Shown: positions 1-8,281, counted from the stretch's first letter. The stretch: DNA of 35,715 bases from JAVWMQ01 sp036637375 (GCA_036637375.1 JAVWMQ010000017.1:1-35715), one strand, 5' to 3'. Notes: generated by a model not told the origin, from the letters alone. A program made the numbers and translations.

Positions 1-8
1 TTTTTTTT

Positions 9-38
9 ACATTTCAGGGCAAAAAAACGACATTTGGG
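9..38 (+). promoter_or_regulatory. Candidate LytTR-type direct-repeat operator upstream of the WG-repeat gene
   Basis: Two imperfect copies, ACATTTCAG (9-17) and ACATTTGGG (30-38), lie on the same strand exactly 21 bp apart, each followed by a GC step and an A-run. Paired 9-bp direct repeats with 21-bp centre spacing are the known layout for LytTR response regulators such as AgrA (ACAGTTAAG/ACAGTTAGG). No LytTR regulator gene is in the window. No clear -35/-10 is visible after it, apart from a TATATT at 75-80 that sits very close to the gene. Confidence 0.45.
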
Positions 39-101
39 GCAAAAAGTGATTTTTTTTAAAAAATTGTGATAGACTATATTTGTTATGAGGAGGACGGAAA
101 A

Positions 102-2450
102 ATGAAGAAAAAACTTTTAAGTGTGGTTTTATCCATGATGTTAATTGTTACGTTGATTCCGCAAAGTGCATTTGCGGTTGACGACAAGGATATAACGTGG
201 ATTGGAAGTGAGAGTTCCTATAAGAACTTAATCGACAGAGCATTTCCATATGACGGGACTAGAATTGTTCGTAAGGATGGACTTTATGGAGTTGTAAACA
301 AGTCAGGTAATATGGTGGTGCCATTAAAGTACAGTATGATGGCAGATATTAACAAGAATACTGCTGTATGTAGTTTGCCAGGTAGTAAAGCAAAAGGTTT
401 AGTAGATATTCCTACTGGTAGAATTATAATTCCAATTAAATATGCAAATGTTGAAAACGTTGGAGCTGATGGAATCGCAATTGTAAAGGGTACCAACGGA
501 TATGAGGGTTTCTATGACACAAAGAGTGGAAGGCAGATTGGAGACCTTAAATACAGGAATGTAAAGGAATTTGTTGACGGTTATGCACAAGTAGGCCTTG
601 GGGAAGAATCTATATTTATTGACAAAAGTGGTAATGAATATCTAAAAGGACTAAAAGCAAAAAAAATAAGACTTGATGGGCCATCACATAGAAAGGGAAA
701 TGTAGTTGTTTATACATCTCCTAAAAAGATAGGCTCAGTAGAGGTTTATACTAAAACTGGAGTAATGAATATTAAGACTGGGAAGTATATTGTTGCACCA
801 AATCAGACAGACGGCTATAGGCTAGATTCATTGAATTCAAAAGGTTTAACACATGCAAAAATGCAGTTGGTACCAGAAATTGATAGAATAATAACTCAAA
901 AAGATACAAATGGTAAGTTGAACGGTGGTAGAAGTGGCGTTATAACTTACAGTGGCAAAACAGTTATACCATTTGTGCATGGTCCAAAAGAAGCAACTAT
1001 GTCAAGATCAAGACAGGTTATTTCCTACAGCCCAGAAGAAAAAGGCTTTAGGATTGATAATTTAAATGGTGGTGAAACAGTTGGTATGTATGACAAAAAC
1101 GGCAAAACTTGGGTTAAGCAAGGTAAATATTCATATATAGGAACTAAGACAAATGGAATGTACGTAGTTGCTAAAAGAACAAAGTCATCAGTAGTTCTTG
1201 GTGCTATGAACTCTAGTTTCAAAGAAGTAGTTCCAGTGAAATACGAGAAGTTTACTGAATTTAACAAGCAAGGATATGCATGGGGCAAAAAAGGAAGTAT
1301 ATACTATCTATTTAACAAATCTGGCAAGGTAGTTCATAAGGGTAAATATAGTGATATTACTACAGACCTGCCTAGTGAATATTTGAGTGTTCCAAATACT
1401 GATTTCAGATATAATACACCAACAAATGAAGATGGAAAGGTATATATCGTAGAAGCAAAAACATCAGGCGCAAGAATGATAAGCAGAGTTACTTCTCCAA
1501 CTGGAATGACAGTTGTAAGGAGTGGAAACAAGTATGGCGTAGTATCAGCAACAGGTAAAGTAATTGCTTCACCTAAATATGACAGCGTGGGTCCATACTT
1601 TGATCAAGGCATAATTGAATACAAAAAGGATGGCAAGTGCGGATTATTAAGTCAAACAGGTAGAGAAATTACAAGTGCTAAGTATAAGAGCTTTGCACAA
1701 TACAGAGCAGATACATTATTCCATAATGGTGTTGTAAAGGCAACTAAGCTTGATGGTACATCAGTAATCTTAAACAAAAATGGAACAGAAATTTCCAAGT
1801 CATACAGTAATATATATAACAACAGATTAGGACTTAATAGAGTTTTTGAAGGTTCTAAATATGGATATATAGACAATCAAGGCAGAGAAGTTATTAAGGT
1901 TGGCGCATTTAATGGTCCAGCATTTGACGACGAAGATTATTCACTAATCGTCAAAGGTGGCAGAGTTGGTTACTATCCAATGAATCCAGTGAAACAGGAA
2001 TCAGAAGGTGAGCAAAGCAATAATCCGTTTAACGGCAAAAGCTTATTTGTGAAATCAGCTGTTAATCCAAGACAGGTTATGGATATTCCAGGTAGAAGCT
2101 ACAGTGATGGCGTTGGAATAATAATGTATGCTGATAATGGTGGACTAAATCAACAATTTAAATTCACAAAGGTTGGGGAGTATTATTCAATTACTTCATC
2201 TTTAACCAAAAAAGCGTTGACAGTTTCTGGTTCAGGGGCTTCAGGTTCAGCTATTCAGCAGAGGACATATACTGGTGCAGATAATCAGTTGTTTAGACTT
2301 AAACCTGCATACGGTGGATCTTGGCAGATTGTTACCAAAAAGGGGTACTATGTTACAGTTTCTGGTTACGAACCTCAAAATGGTGCTAAGGTAGTTACAT
2401 GGGTGAGCTTAGGAAATGCTAGCCAAAGATGGACAATTTCACTTAGATAA
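102..2450 (+). CDS. Secreted WG-repeat protein with C-terminal ricin-type beta-trefoil domain
   Basis: The product is about 782 residues. I take ATG 102, since AGGAGG at 88-93 is 8 nt upstream and a signal peptide follows (KKK, hydrophobic core, cleavage near AFA-VDD); an upstream in-frame ATG at 66 lacks this context. Residues ~40-620 hold many WG/KWG-like repeats of the form YGVVNKSGNMVVPLKY, YGYIDNQGREVI and KYGVVSATGKVI, which form beta-rich solenoid or propeller folds in secreted bacterial proteins. The last ~140 residues form a RicinB-lectin-like trefoil with three QxF/QxW-type ends (NQQFKF, NQLFRL, SQRWTI), which suggests carbohydrate binding. There is no sortase motif or membrane anchor, so it is probably released or held by the lectin domain. 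It is convergent with the adhesin gene. Ligand unknown; the domain calls are firm, the role is inference. Confidence 0.85.
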   Translation: MKKKLLSVVLSMMLIVTLIPQSAFAVDDKDITWIGSESSYKNLIDRAFPYDGTRIVRKDGLYGVVNKSGNMVVPLKYSMMADINKNTAVCSLPGSKAKGLVDIPTGRIIIPIKYANVENVGADGIAIVKGTNGYEGFYDTKSGRQIGDLKYRNVKEFVDGYAQVGLGEESIFIDKSGNEYLKGLKAKKIRLDGPSHRKGNVVVYTSPKKIGSVEVYTKTGVMNIKTGKYIVAPNQTDGYRLDSLNSKGLTHAKMQLVPEIDRIITQKDTNGKLNGGRSGVITYSGKTVIPFVHGPKEATMSRSRQVISYSPEEKGFRIDNLNGGETVGMYDKNGKTWVKQGKYSYIGTKTNGMYVVAKRTKSSVVLGAMNSSFKEVVPVKYEKFTEFNKQGYAWGKKGSIYYLFNKSGKVVHKGKYSDITTDLPSEYLSVPNTDFRYNTPTNEDGKVYIVEAKTSGARMISRVTSPTGMTVVRSGNKYGVVSATGKVIASPKYDSVGPYFDQGIIEYKKDGKCGLLSQTGREITSAKYKSFAQYRADTLFHNGVVKATKLDGTSVILNKNGTEISKSYSNIYNNRLGLNRVFEGSKYGYIDNQGREVIKVGAFNGPAFDDEDYSLIVKGGRVGYYPMNPVKQESEGEQSNNPFNGKSLFVKSAVNPRQVMDIPGRSYSDGVGIIMYADNGGLNQQFKFTKVGEYYSITSSLTKKALTVSGSGASGSAIQQRTYTGADNQLFRLKPAYGGSWQIVTKKGYYVTVSGYEPQNGAKVVTWVSLGNASQRWTISLR

Positions 2451-2497
2451 AAGCAATATAAATAAGATTTTAAATTTAGAGAGTTTAGAATAAAATG

Positions 2498-2530
2498 AAA
2501 AGGGAAGTACCAATTGGTACTTCCTTTTTC
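2498..2530. terminator. Bidirectional intrinsic terminator between convergent surface genes
   Basis: A perfect 22-bp palindrome (GGAAGTACCAA 2503-2513, TTGGTACTTCC 2514-2524) is flanked by AAAA on the left and TTTTT on the right, so it can terminate transcription from both directions. A second small hairpin, ATTGACT 2537-2543 / AGTCAAT 2549-2555 with loop CAAAA, sits between it and the adhesin stop codon. Confidence 0.85.
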
Positions 2531-2566
2531 ACGGTTATTGACTCAAAAAGTCAATAGTTGGGGCTC

Positions 2567-4042
2567 TTATTTATTATGTGCTTGTTTCTTCTTTCTTAAA
2601 GCCGCAATTGCTAAGACTAATGCTGATCCAACTAGAGCTCCTACATAAGGCACAGTATTTGAACTGTCACCTGTTTGAGGTGTTTCATCATGACCTTGAG
2701 GTGTTCCCTCTGGATCGTCAGTAGGCTTATCTGGCTTGTCAGGTTTATCCGGTTTATCTGGTTTTTCTTCAGGAGTACCCTCAGTATCATCATACTTAGT
2801 ATTTACGAATGCAGCTAGAGATGTTCCACCAAAGATAGTACCATTATCACCAGAAGCTTTAGTTATATACCCATCAAGGTTGCTTTCTAGTTCAGTTACA
2901 GTATATGTAACCCCAAGAGGTATATTTGTTATTGTAATGTATTGTCCATGTTTTAGGCTTACTGTATCTCCACTCTTTAGGATTCCAGTTTTACTGCCTT
3001 CATATGAAAAGCTTCCATTGTTAGAAAATACTATTTTGAAGTTAAAGTCTTTTGTTTTGTCTCCAGCCTCACCATCTACTGTTTTGGAAACTGTTAGCTT
3101 ACCAAATTGTGTTTCTACTGGTGGTTTATCTGGTTCAGGTTTATATGTATTTGATATTTCAAACTCTATTGTACGCCTATCATGGTCGATTTTAGCTGGA
3201 CTATATTCCGGCGTAAAATTACTTGGAACAGGATTTTCAACTACAGAATAGCTTGCTCCATTAAGACTGTCTGGTGCTGGTAAACCAGTAAAAGTGTGTG
3301 TCCAGTCATTATCTTTACTAAGAACTACACTGTCTAATTCCTTGTCGCCTACTTTAATAAAAACTGTAACTGGTTTGATTTTGTCTTTTGGAGTATCTTT
3401 ATTCCAAACTTTAGTTACCTTTAATGTGTAGTCATAATTTTCTTCACCAACAATAAATGATCCGTTGCTACCAATTCCACCACCTCTGGCAGCAGTGTTA
3501 TTTGTAATAATAACAGTAGCATTGTTTTTGACTAATTCCTTGGCGTTATCGCTTAGAACTGTTTTAAGTGCATAACTTTTAGGATCGTTCTTAATGTTTG
3601 TAACTTTTGTATGTGTAGTTTCATCTTTGTATCTTGGAACGCTGCCATCTGGATGCCCAAGTTCGTCGTGAGTTGCTGGTATTAATGCACCATCCTTGTG
3701 CCAGTTTGCTAGACCACCACCAAGAGCTCTATCTGATAAGGTTGTATTGTGTCCGTCACGTTTAGAAACTGCTACAAAATCATCACCAGCTCCATCAGCA
3801 GTGTTGTCAAATACACCCATACCACCTGTTATGTTTGAGGATACCTTGCCAGTTGGGCAATTCCAAATACCACCGCCTAGAATTGTTGCCTTGTTATTTG
3901 AAACTTGAACCTTGGACATTTTTAATACATAAGGAACAGTTGCAATATAAACGCCGCCACCTTGGCTTGCTTTATTATAAGTAATTACTCCCTTTTTGAT
4001 GTTTACTCCGTTTGAAGCGACATAAACACCGCCACCGCCCAT
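2567..4042 (-). CDS. C-terminal part of LPXTG-like adhesin (Cna-B domains, PQTG anchor), downstream of an in-frame TGA
   Basis: Open frame of 491 codons from an internal ATG, in the same frame as the upstream part (4055-5389). No Shine-Dalgarno is seen before this ATG and the protein starts inside a repeat (MGGGGVYVASNG), so it is not an independent gene. It continues the GG-rich beta-helix repeats, then has a Cna-B-like domain with the isopeptide pattern (K in LKVTKVW, E in YSVVE, N in EISNTY), a second such domain (KLTVSK, YTVTE, FVNTK), a DKP repeat linker, and a cell-wall sorting signal: TPQTGD, ~20 hydrophobic residues, then RKKKQ. The first motif position is T rather than L, a variant found in clostridial sortase substrates. 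Expected fate is covalent anchoring to peptidoglycan, if it is made at all. Confidence 0.75.
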   Translation of the reverse strand: MGGGGVYVASNGVNIKKGVITYNKASQGGGVYIATVPYVLKMSKVQVSNNKATILGGGIWNCPTGKVSSNITGGMGVFDNTADGAGDDFVAVSKRDGHNTTLSDRALGGGLANWHKDGALIPATHDELGHPDGSVPRYKDETTHTKVTNIKNDPKSYALKTVLSDNAKELVKNNATVIITNNTAARGGGIGSNGSFIVGEENYDYTLKVTKVWNKDTPKDKIKPVTVFIKVGDKELDSVVLSKDNDWTHTFTGLPAPDSLNGASYSVVENPVPSNFTPEYSPAKIDHDRRTIEFEISNTYKPEPDKPPVETQFGKLTVSKTVDGEAGDKTKDFNFKIVFSNNGSFSYEGSKTGILKSGDTVSLKHGQYITITNIPLGVTYTVTELESNLDGYITKASGDNGTIFGGTSLAAFVNTKYDDTEGTPEEKPDKPDKPDKPDKPTDDPEGTPQGHDETPQTGDSSNTVPYVGALVGSALVLAIAALRKKKQAHNK

Positions 4043-4054
4043 ATCTGCAGAATT

Positions 4055-5389
4055 TCAAGTGATAGTTCCACCTTCCATGGTGAAGCCTGCACGGTTACTA
4101 TGGTCAAATCCATCAAATGTAGCAACGCCTCCACCATATCCACCACCAGTTACGGAGTTATCTGAGATAGTTCCGCCCAGCATAGTGAATTGAGAATTTA
4201 GAAGTGAATAAACACCGCCACCGGCTGAGCTTACACGAGGAACTGTTGATATTGCAGTATTGTTGCCAATAAGACCACCAGTCATAGTCATCTTGCATAG
4301 TTTACTTGGATGCTGTCCATAAAGTAATACTCCACCTGCATACCAACCCTGGTTGTGTGTAATTTCTCCACCAGACATATTGAATGTGGCACCGCCACTA
4401 GCATACATATTGCTGCCTTCCAAAGCTCCTGCCAAAAGAACTCCAGCGCCGCCTTCAATGTTGCTTACACTGTTTTTAGTAATCTGTCCACCACTTAGGT
4501 TAAATGTGCCATTACAGCAAACTTTAACGGCACCATTGTAGTTACGTCCGGTAACGCCTGTAATTGTACCGCCAGACATATTGAATACGGCATCGTCACC
4601 ACAAGAGGTAACGCCATTTCCAGAATATGCAGTTTTAAGGGTACCGTTAACTAGATTAAAGTTACCGTGATTTGTTACAAATCGTGCGTTGTGAGATATT
4701 GTACTGCTGCAGTTAGAGCCATCTATAGTTAAATTTCCATTAATTGTAAACTTGCCTTGAGGCTCTACTTTAAAAAATTCATCAAAGTTGCTACTACTTG
4801 CGCTATCAACTGTAACTGTCAAATTCTCTGTCTGTGAAGGTAGCGTTGCCAAAGTAAAATCGGAAAGCATTGGTATAACTAGCGTGCTACTTACAGTAGT
4901 AGATTTAACTAAGTGAATAGTAATTGGCTCAAAGCCAAGAGCATAAGCTTCGTTAAATGCTGCCTTTAAAGATTTGAATTCTTTGTTTCCAATTACGGCT
5001 ACAGTATCGTCCTTAAATTCTGGAGCCTTAGATGGTTCTTCTGGAAGACCTGGAGCGCTTTCTGGTTTACCAAGTTCGCTTTCAGAGTCTTTAGGACTAC
5101 AATTGTCACCTGGGAAATGTTCACAAGTAACAGCTTCTGTAGCTTCTTTGAAGCTGCAGTCTGTTGAATGAACTGTTTTGCCCTCTGTGTCTACTTCTGA
5201 ACACGCCTTGTCACAAGGTGTACCAGGGGTAGCCTCTTTTGGAGTACATGTATCAGTATGAACATGTGTACATTGAGTTTGTTGAGATTTTCCATCATCT
5301 GGCACTGCCAGAGCGTAATTTGGAATCATTGTAAATATCATTATCAATACAACTAGTATGGATAGATATTTTTGTTTGTTAGTTTTCAT
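4055..5389 (-). CDS. N-terminal part of secreted adhesin (signal peptide, Cys/His module, beta-helix repeats), ends at in-frame TGA
   Basis: 444 residues. A good signal peptide (MKTNKQK, hydrophobic core, YALA-VPDD) and an SD GGAGGGG just upstream (plus-strand CCCCTCC, 5396-5402) support this start. Residues ~38-100 form a Cys/His-rich module with C-T-H-V-H-T-D-T-C and further Cys/His pairs, a pattern seen in some Firmicutes surface proteins. After an acidic linker, residues ~150-444 carry repeats such as GGTITGVTG, GQITKNS, GGEITHNQ, GGLIGNN and GGTISDNS, typical of right-handed beta-helix (pectate-lyase-like) adhesins. The frame then ends ...GGTIT-TGA and continues at once as NSADMGGGG, the next repeat. 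As it stands the product would be secreted without a wall anchor. Confidence 0.75.
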   Translation of the reverse strand: MKTNKQKYLSILVVLIMIFTMIPNYALAVPDDGKSQQTQCTHVHTDTCTPKEATPGTPCDKACSEVDTEGKTVHSTDCSFKEATEAVTCEHFPGDNCSPKDSESELGKPESAPGLPEEPSKAPEFKDDTVAVIGNKEFKSLKAAFNEAYALGFEPITIHLVKSTTVSSTLVIPMLSDFTLATLPSQTENLTVTVDSASSSNFDEFFKVEPQGKFTINGNLTIDGSNCSSTISHNARFVTNHGNFNLVNGTLKTAYSGNGVTSCGDDAVFNMSGGTITGVTGRNYNGAVKVCCNGTFNLSGGQITKNSVSNIEGGAGVLLAGALEGSNMYASGGATFNMSGGEITHNQGWYAGGVLLYGQHPSKLCKMTMTGGLIGNNTAISTVPRVSSAGGGVYSLLNSQFTMLGGTISDNSVTGGGYGGGVATFDGFDHSNRAGFTMEGGTIT

Positions 5390-5478
5390 TAAAAGCCCCT
5401 CCTTTTTATAAAACTAGTGATCAAGTAATATCACAATATAATAAATAAGAATATAACAAAATAACATTTTGTTTACAT

Positions 5479-5518
5479 CACTATATCACATTAAGAAAAT
5501 ATAGTCCATACTATATCA
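5479..5518 (-). promoter_or_regulatory. Repeat cluster upstream of the adhesin gene
   Basis: The gap 5391-5559 holds ACTATATCA twice (5480-5488 and 5510-5518, 30 bp apart, about three helical turns). The second copy forms an inverted repeat with ATATAGT at 5499-5505 (arms 7 bp, spacer CCAT). It lies about 90-130 bp upstream of the start at 5389, a place suited to an activator or repressor site. No clear sigma-A promoter was identified here. Confidence 0.35.
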
Positions 5519-5559
5519 TATTATTTTGGTTAAAATTTTTACCGATTTTTCACCAAAAT

Positions 5560-5590
5560 AAATCCACAAGCTATTTTGACTTGTGGATTT
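5560..5590 (-). terminator. Terminator of the marR-MATE-hydrolase operon, overlapping the hydrolase stop codon
   Basis: Perfect 11-bp arms AAATCCACAAG (5560-5570) and CTTGTGGATTT (5580-5590) enclose a 9-nt loop that contains the hydrolase stop codon (5571-5573, read leftward). Read leftward, the stem ends in a T-rich stretch. Confidence 0.65.
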
Positions 5591-6236
5591 TGTTTAATAT
5601 GTAATTTGCAATGTGGTGTTTTTTGACGACATAGCTGCTGTGAGTTTCTCCAGATAGGATTGTAAGTGTGCTACTTTTGATTTTGTTAGCGATATTTTGT
5701 AGGTGTGCCTGGTGCACAATATCTTTGCTGCCTGCTGTAATATGCACTGGAATTTTAATAGTGCTTAGCATATCGTCTGATATATTTGGTTCTCCAATTA
5801 GTAGCTTGAACTTTGGTGATTTGGTTATGAAGTATAATGCCTTAAAGAGAGTCAGCCAAGGGTTTTTGAGCCCAGTTGGATGGGTGTTTACGCCACTGAC
5901 GATAATCTCCGAAAGCAAGTTTGGATACTTGATGCTAAGTAGTAGAGCAACAATTCCACCATCACTAAAGCCATAGACTACGGGCTTTTTGAGTTTAAGT
6001 AGACATATAAATTCCTTAATGTCATCTGCCATAGAGCTATAATGTAGCTCCCTAGTACGAGAACTTTTGCCATGGCACCTCATATCAACTGCGTATACTG
6101 CAAAATGCTTTTTGAGAATTGCAGTTGTTTTGCGAAAGGCTTTGTGGCTTCCACCATTTCCATGGAGGAGGATAATAGGCATACCACTACCTTTTTTTTC
6201 ATAAAAAAGATTGGCGCCAGATGTTTCAAGTATCAT
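5571..6236 (-). CDS. Alpha/beta-fold hydrolase
   Basis: 221 residues with the alpha/beta-hydrolase layout: oxyanion-side HGNGG (25-29), nucleophile elbow GFSDGG with Ser91, acid Asp172 (TAGSKD), and His199 (GETHS). A good SD (AGGAGGTGA) lies about 8 nt before the ATG. No signal peptide or membrane segment, so cytosolic. It follows the MATE gene by 47 nt on the same strand and shares the terminator at 5560-5590, so it is probably the last gene of the MarR-controlled operon. Substrate unknown. It could hydrolyse an ester or lactone compound that the MATE pump also handles, but this is only inferred from position. Confidence 0.85.
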   Translation of the reverse strand: MILETSGANLFYEKKGSGMPIILLHGNGGSHKAFRKTTAILKKHFAVYAVDMRCHGKSSRTRELHYSSMADDIKEFICLLKLKKPVVYGFSDGGIVALLLSIKYPNLLSEIIVSGVNTHPTGLKNPWLTLFKALYFITKSPKFKLLIGEPNISDDMLSTIKIPVHITAGSKDIVHQAHLQNIANKIKSSTLTILSGETHSSYVVKKHHIANYILNKIHKSK

Positions 6237-6283
6237 TTTTAAATCACCTCCTACAAAACAGATATGTTTAATTGTACCACATA

Positions 6284-7618
6284 CTAGGATTGTCTAGGAG
6301 TTTTTTTGTATTGAAAAAATATAATTAATACTAATAGTGCTGTCAATAGGCAAGTTAAAGGTAGATTTAACCACAGTCCGGTTAGTCCAAAAGGCCAAAG
6401 TACAAATAAAAGTGCAACAGGGAATACAAATGTCATAGCAATGGAAATTACAGTTGCCTTGCCTGCATGTCCAATAGCGGACAAGAAACTTTGACCAGCC
6501 AAAGAAATCCAGCGAGTTAAGTACGCGAAACAGCCGATTTTTAGGGCTACTGACGACATTGCGATTAGCTCTGCACTTGGTGAACCGATAAATATATTAA
6601 TTAGAACTTCTTTGCCAAAGAATATTAGTGTAGTTAAGGTTACCGAAATAATTGCGCAAGTTACAAAACACCGTATTGCCAATGCTCTAACTCTAGAAAT
6701 GTTTTTTGCACCAAAGTTATAGCCGATTGCAGGCTGGATAGAATCGCAAAGTCCATAAAGTACAGGCTGAACAATACCATCTGCAAAGAGCAAAACGGAA
6801 TAAGCAGTAACTGCATAAACTCCGCCGACTTTAAGTAGGATTACATTCATTATTAGTGAAAATAATCTGCCAGACAAAGTGTTTATGAAGGTTGGAAGTC
6901 CGCTTGCAAATATTAAAAATAACATTCGAGGCTTCCAAGTAGGGCGTATAAATTTTAGATGCATTTTGCCTCTAATAAAAGGGTAAAATCCTATTAATGT
7001 TGAAAGTCCCATACCAATGCAACATGCAAGTGCAGCGCCACCAATTCCAAAATTAAATATAAATAAAAATATAAACTCTACAATGGCGCAACAAAGTGAC
7101 ATGAATATATTTAGATATAGACTTTGTCTAACCTTGCCACAAATTTTGAGGTAGTTATCAACAGCAAACATGCTTGTTGTTAGTGGTGAACATAGAGCAT
7201 AAACTTTGAGATATATGCTGCCAAGTTCTATTAAAGTTTGATTTGCTCCCATTAATGACAGTAAATCCTCAGCAAAAATAAAGAGTAATGCACCGATTAT
7301 TGTTGAAGATACAACGTTTAATATGCAAGCTGTAGTGAAAATTGCAGATGCTCCTTTGTCATCTTTTTGTCCAAGTTTAATTGAAATGTGAACGGCAGAG
7401 CCGACACCTATTAAATCAGCAACAGAAAAATTTATGATTACAAGGGGGAGCGCCAAACTTAGTGCGGCAAATGCCTCAGCTCCGAGAATCTGTCCGACAA
7501 AAATCCCGTCTATTGTGTAATATAGAGATGAAATAAGCATACTTAGTATGCCGGGAACTGTAACTATTAAAAATAGCTTAGTTGGTTTTGTTTGTTCAAA
7601 AAAAATATTGTGATTCAT
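6284..7618 (-). CDS. MATE-family multidrug efflux transporter (MepA-like)
   Basis: 444 residues with about 12 hydrophobic helices in two similar halves, the usual MATE size. The N-terminus (FFEQTKPTKLFLIVTVPGILSMLISSLYYTIDGIFVGQILG) is typical of the MepA/DinF-like branch, including the P and D of TVPGILSML...IDGIFVG. It would export cationic or amphiphilic compounds by Na+ or H+ antiport; in this organism Na+ coupling is attractive given the predicted sodium ATPase, but that is inference. Its ATG abuts the marR stop (TAAATG) and its SD (AAAGAGG) lies within the marR 3' end, so the two are translationally linked. MarR plus MATE is a common drug-inducible pair. Confidence 0.9.
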   Translation of the reverse strand: MNHNIFFEQTKPTKLFLIVTVPGILSMLISSLYYTIDGIFVGQILGAEAFAALSLALPLVIINFSVADLIGVGSAVHISIKLGQKDDKGASAIFTTACILNVVSSTIIGALLFIFAEDLLSLMGANQTLIELGSIYLKVYALCSPLTTSMFAVDNYLKICGKVRQSLYLNIFMSLCCAIVEFIFLFIFNFGIGGAALACCIGMGLSTLIGFYPFIRGKMHLKFIRPTWKPRMLFLIFASGLPTFINTLSGRLFSLIMNVILLKVGGVYAVTAYSVLLFADGIVQPVLYGLCDSIQPAIGYNFGAKNISRVRALAIRCFVTCAIISVTLTTLIFFGKEVLINIFIGSPSAELIAMSSVALKIGCFAYLTRWISLAGQSFLSAIGHAGKATVISIAMTFVFPVALLFVLWPFGLTGLWLNLPLTCLLTALLVLIIFFQYKKTPRQS

Positions 7619-8068
7619 TTATGCCTCTTTTCGATGTTCAAGTAAATTCCTAAGGTTATCTAGGTATATGCTATTAGTTTTAATTAAGTTTTGGCGATGA
7701 GAAGCTGCCATTTGATTAAATATGGCTTCCTCAATTTCAAAAACTGGCACAATGAATTCTTTTACAAAGTCTTGACCTAAGGGTGTTAGTTGAATTTCCT
7801 TGTTGCGCTGATCTCCTTTTGATGGGGTTAGCGTTATATAGCCTTTGGATAATAAGGAGCGAATAGCATTATTTACCGTTTGTTTGCTAAGTTTCCACTC
7901 TTTGGAGATGGATTTTTGGGTGAAGGATTCTCCCATTTGTGCAGCATAATAAAGAACCCAGAATACGGATTCTGAGATTCCACTATCCTTGGCAAAGCTG
8001 CTATATAATGATTCTATTTCTTTGATAATAGTGTTAAATTCTTTTAATTGTTGTCTGATTTCATTCAC
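7619..8068 (-). CDS. MarR-family transcriptional regulator
   Basis: 149 residues with the winged-helix core of MarR proteins: FTQKSISKEWKLSKQTVNNAIRSLLSKGYITLTPSKGDQRNKEIQLTPLG covers the recognition helix and the wing (DQRNKEIQLT). Helical N- and C-termini would form the dimer interface. First gene of a leftward operon with the MATE pump and the hydrolase. A strong promoter and a perfect palindrome at 8090-8115 lie directly upstream, so the protein very likely represses its own operon until a ligand, perhaps a pump substrate, releases it. Inducer unknown. Confidence 0.92.
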   Translation of the reverse strand: MNEIRQQLKEFNTIIKEIESLYSSFAKDSGISESVFWVLYYAAQMGESFTQKSISKEWKLSKQTVNNAIRSLLSKGYITLTPSKGDQRNKEIQLTPLGQDFVKEFIVPVFEIEEAIFNQMAASHRQNLIKTNSIYLDNLRNLLEHRKEA

Positions 8069-8089
8069 AAAATAAACCTCTCTATAAAT

Positions 8090-8115
8090 AAATTAGTCCT
8101 AAATAGGACTAATTT
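8090..8115. promoter_or_regulatory. MarR operator palindrome
   Basis: Perfect 12-bp arms AAATTAGTCCTA (8090-8101) and TAGGACTAATTT (8104-8115), 2-nt spacer. It starts right at the downstream edge of the marR -10 and covers the expected transcription start, an ideal place for autorepression. Confidence 0.85.
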
Positions 8116-8144
8116 AGTATATCGTTTTGCATATTTAATGTCAA
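8116..8144 (-). promoter_or_regulatory. Sigma-A promoter of the marR operon
   Basis: Read leftward: -35 TTGACA (8144-8139), 17-bp spacer, -10 TATACT (8121-8116). Near-perfect consensus, flush with the palindrome at 8090-8115. Confidence 0.85.
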
Positions 8145-8198
8145 GGTCTGCGAATAATAATTTTTTGTGAGTTTTAGTGAGATAAAGAGGGAAATGCC

Positions 8199-8227
8199 TT
8201 GATTATTTGTGACAAAACTGTTATATT
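8199..8227 (+). promoter_or_regulatory. Candidate promoter of the six-gene metabolic operon
   Basis: -35 TTGATT (8199-8204), 17-bp spacer, -10 TATATT (8222-8227), 55 nt before the first ATG. Divergent from the marR promoter, with about 55 bp between the two -35 boxes. No evident operator of its own. Confidence 0.55.
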
Positions 8228-8281
8228 TAATATAGCGAATATTCTAATAATTTCGGACAATACTTGGCTGGGAGGTAAGAG

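Larger units (their letters stand above)
2567..5389 (-). pseudogene. Whole adhesin locus, one gene interrupted by TGA at 4055-4057
   Basis: The two open parts lie in one frame and together make a coherent ~940-codon adhesin: signal peptide, Cys/His module, beta-helix repeats, two Cna-B-like domains, DKP linker, PQTG anchor. Only one codon breaks it. In the parallel repeats the same position, just before the conserved N, is D, H, K or N (ISDN, ITHN, ITKN, IGNN), so it tolerates change. TGA serves as the stop of two other genes here (17996-17998 and 29505-29507), so general TGA reassignment is unlikely. Options are a recent nonsense mutation, a sequencing error, or readthrough. Confidence 0.7.

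Noticed and set aside
2736..3251. 171-codon open frame on the plus strand
   Set aside because: Antisense to the adhesin Cna-B/linker region; low-complexity SGLSGLSG arises from the DKP repeat read backwards; no SD.
2567..5389. Global TGA reassignment (as in Gly- or Trp-decoding codes)
   Set aside because: TGA ends ntpI (17996-17998) and the DUF454 gene (29505-29507), and the affected adhesin position is variable in sister repeats.
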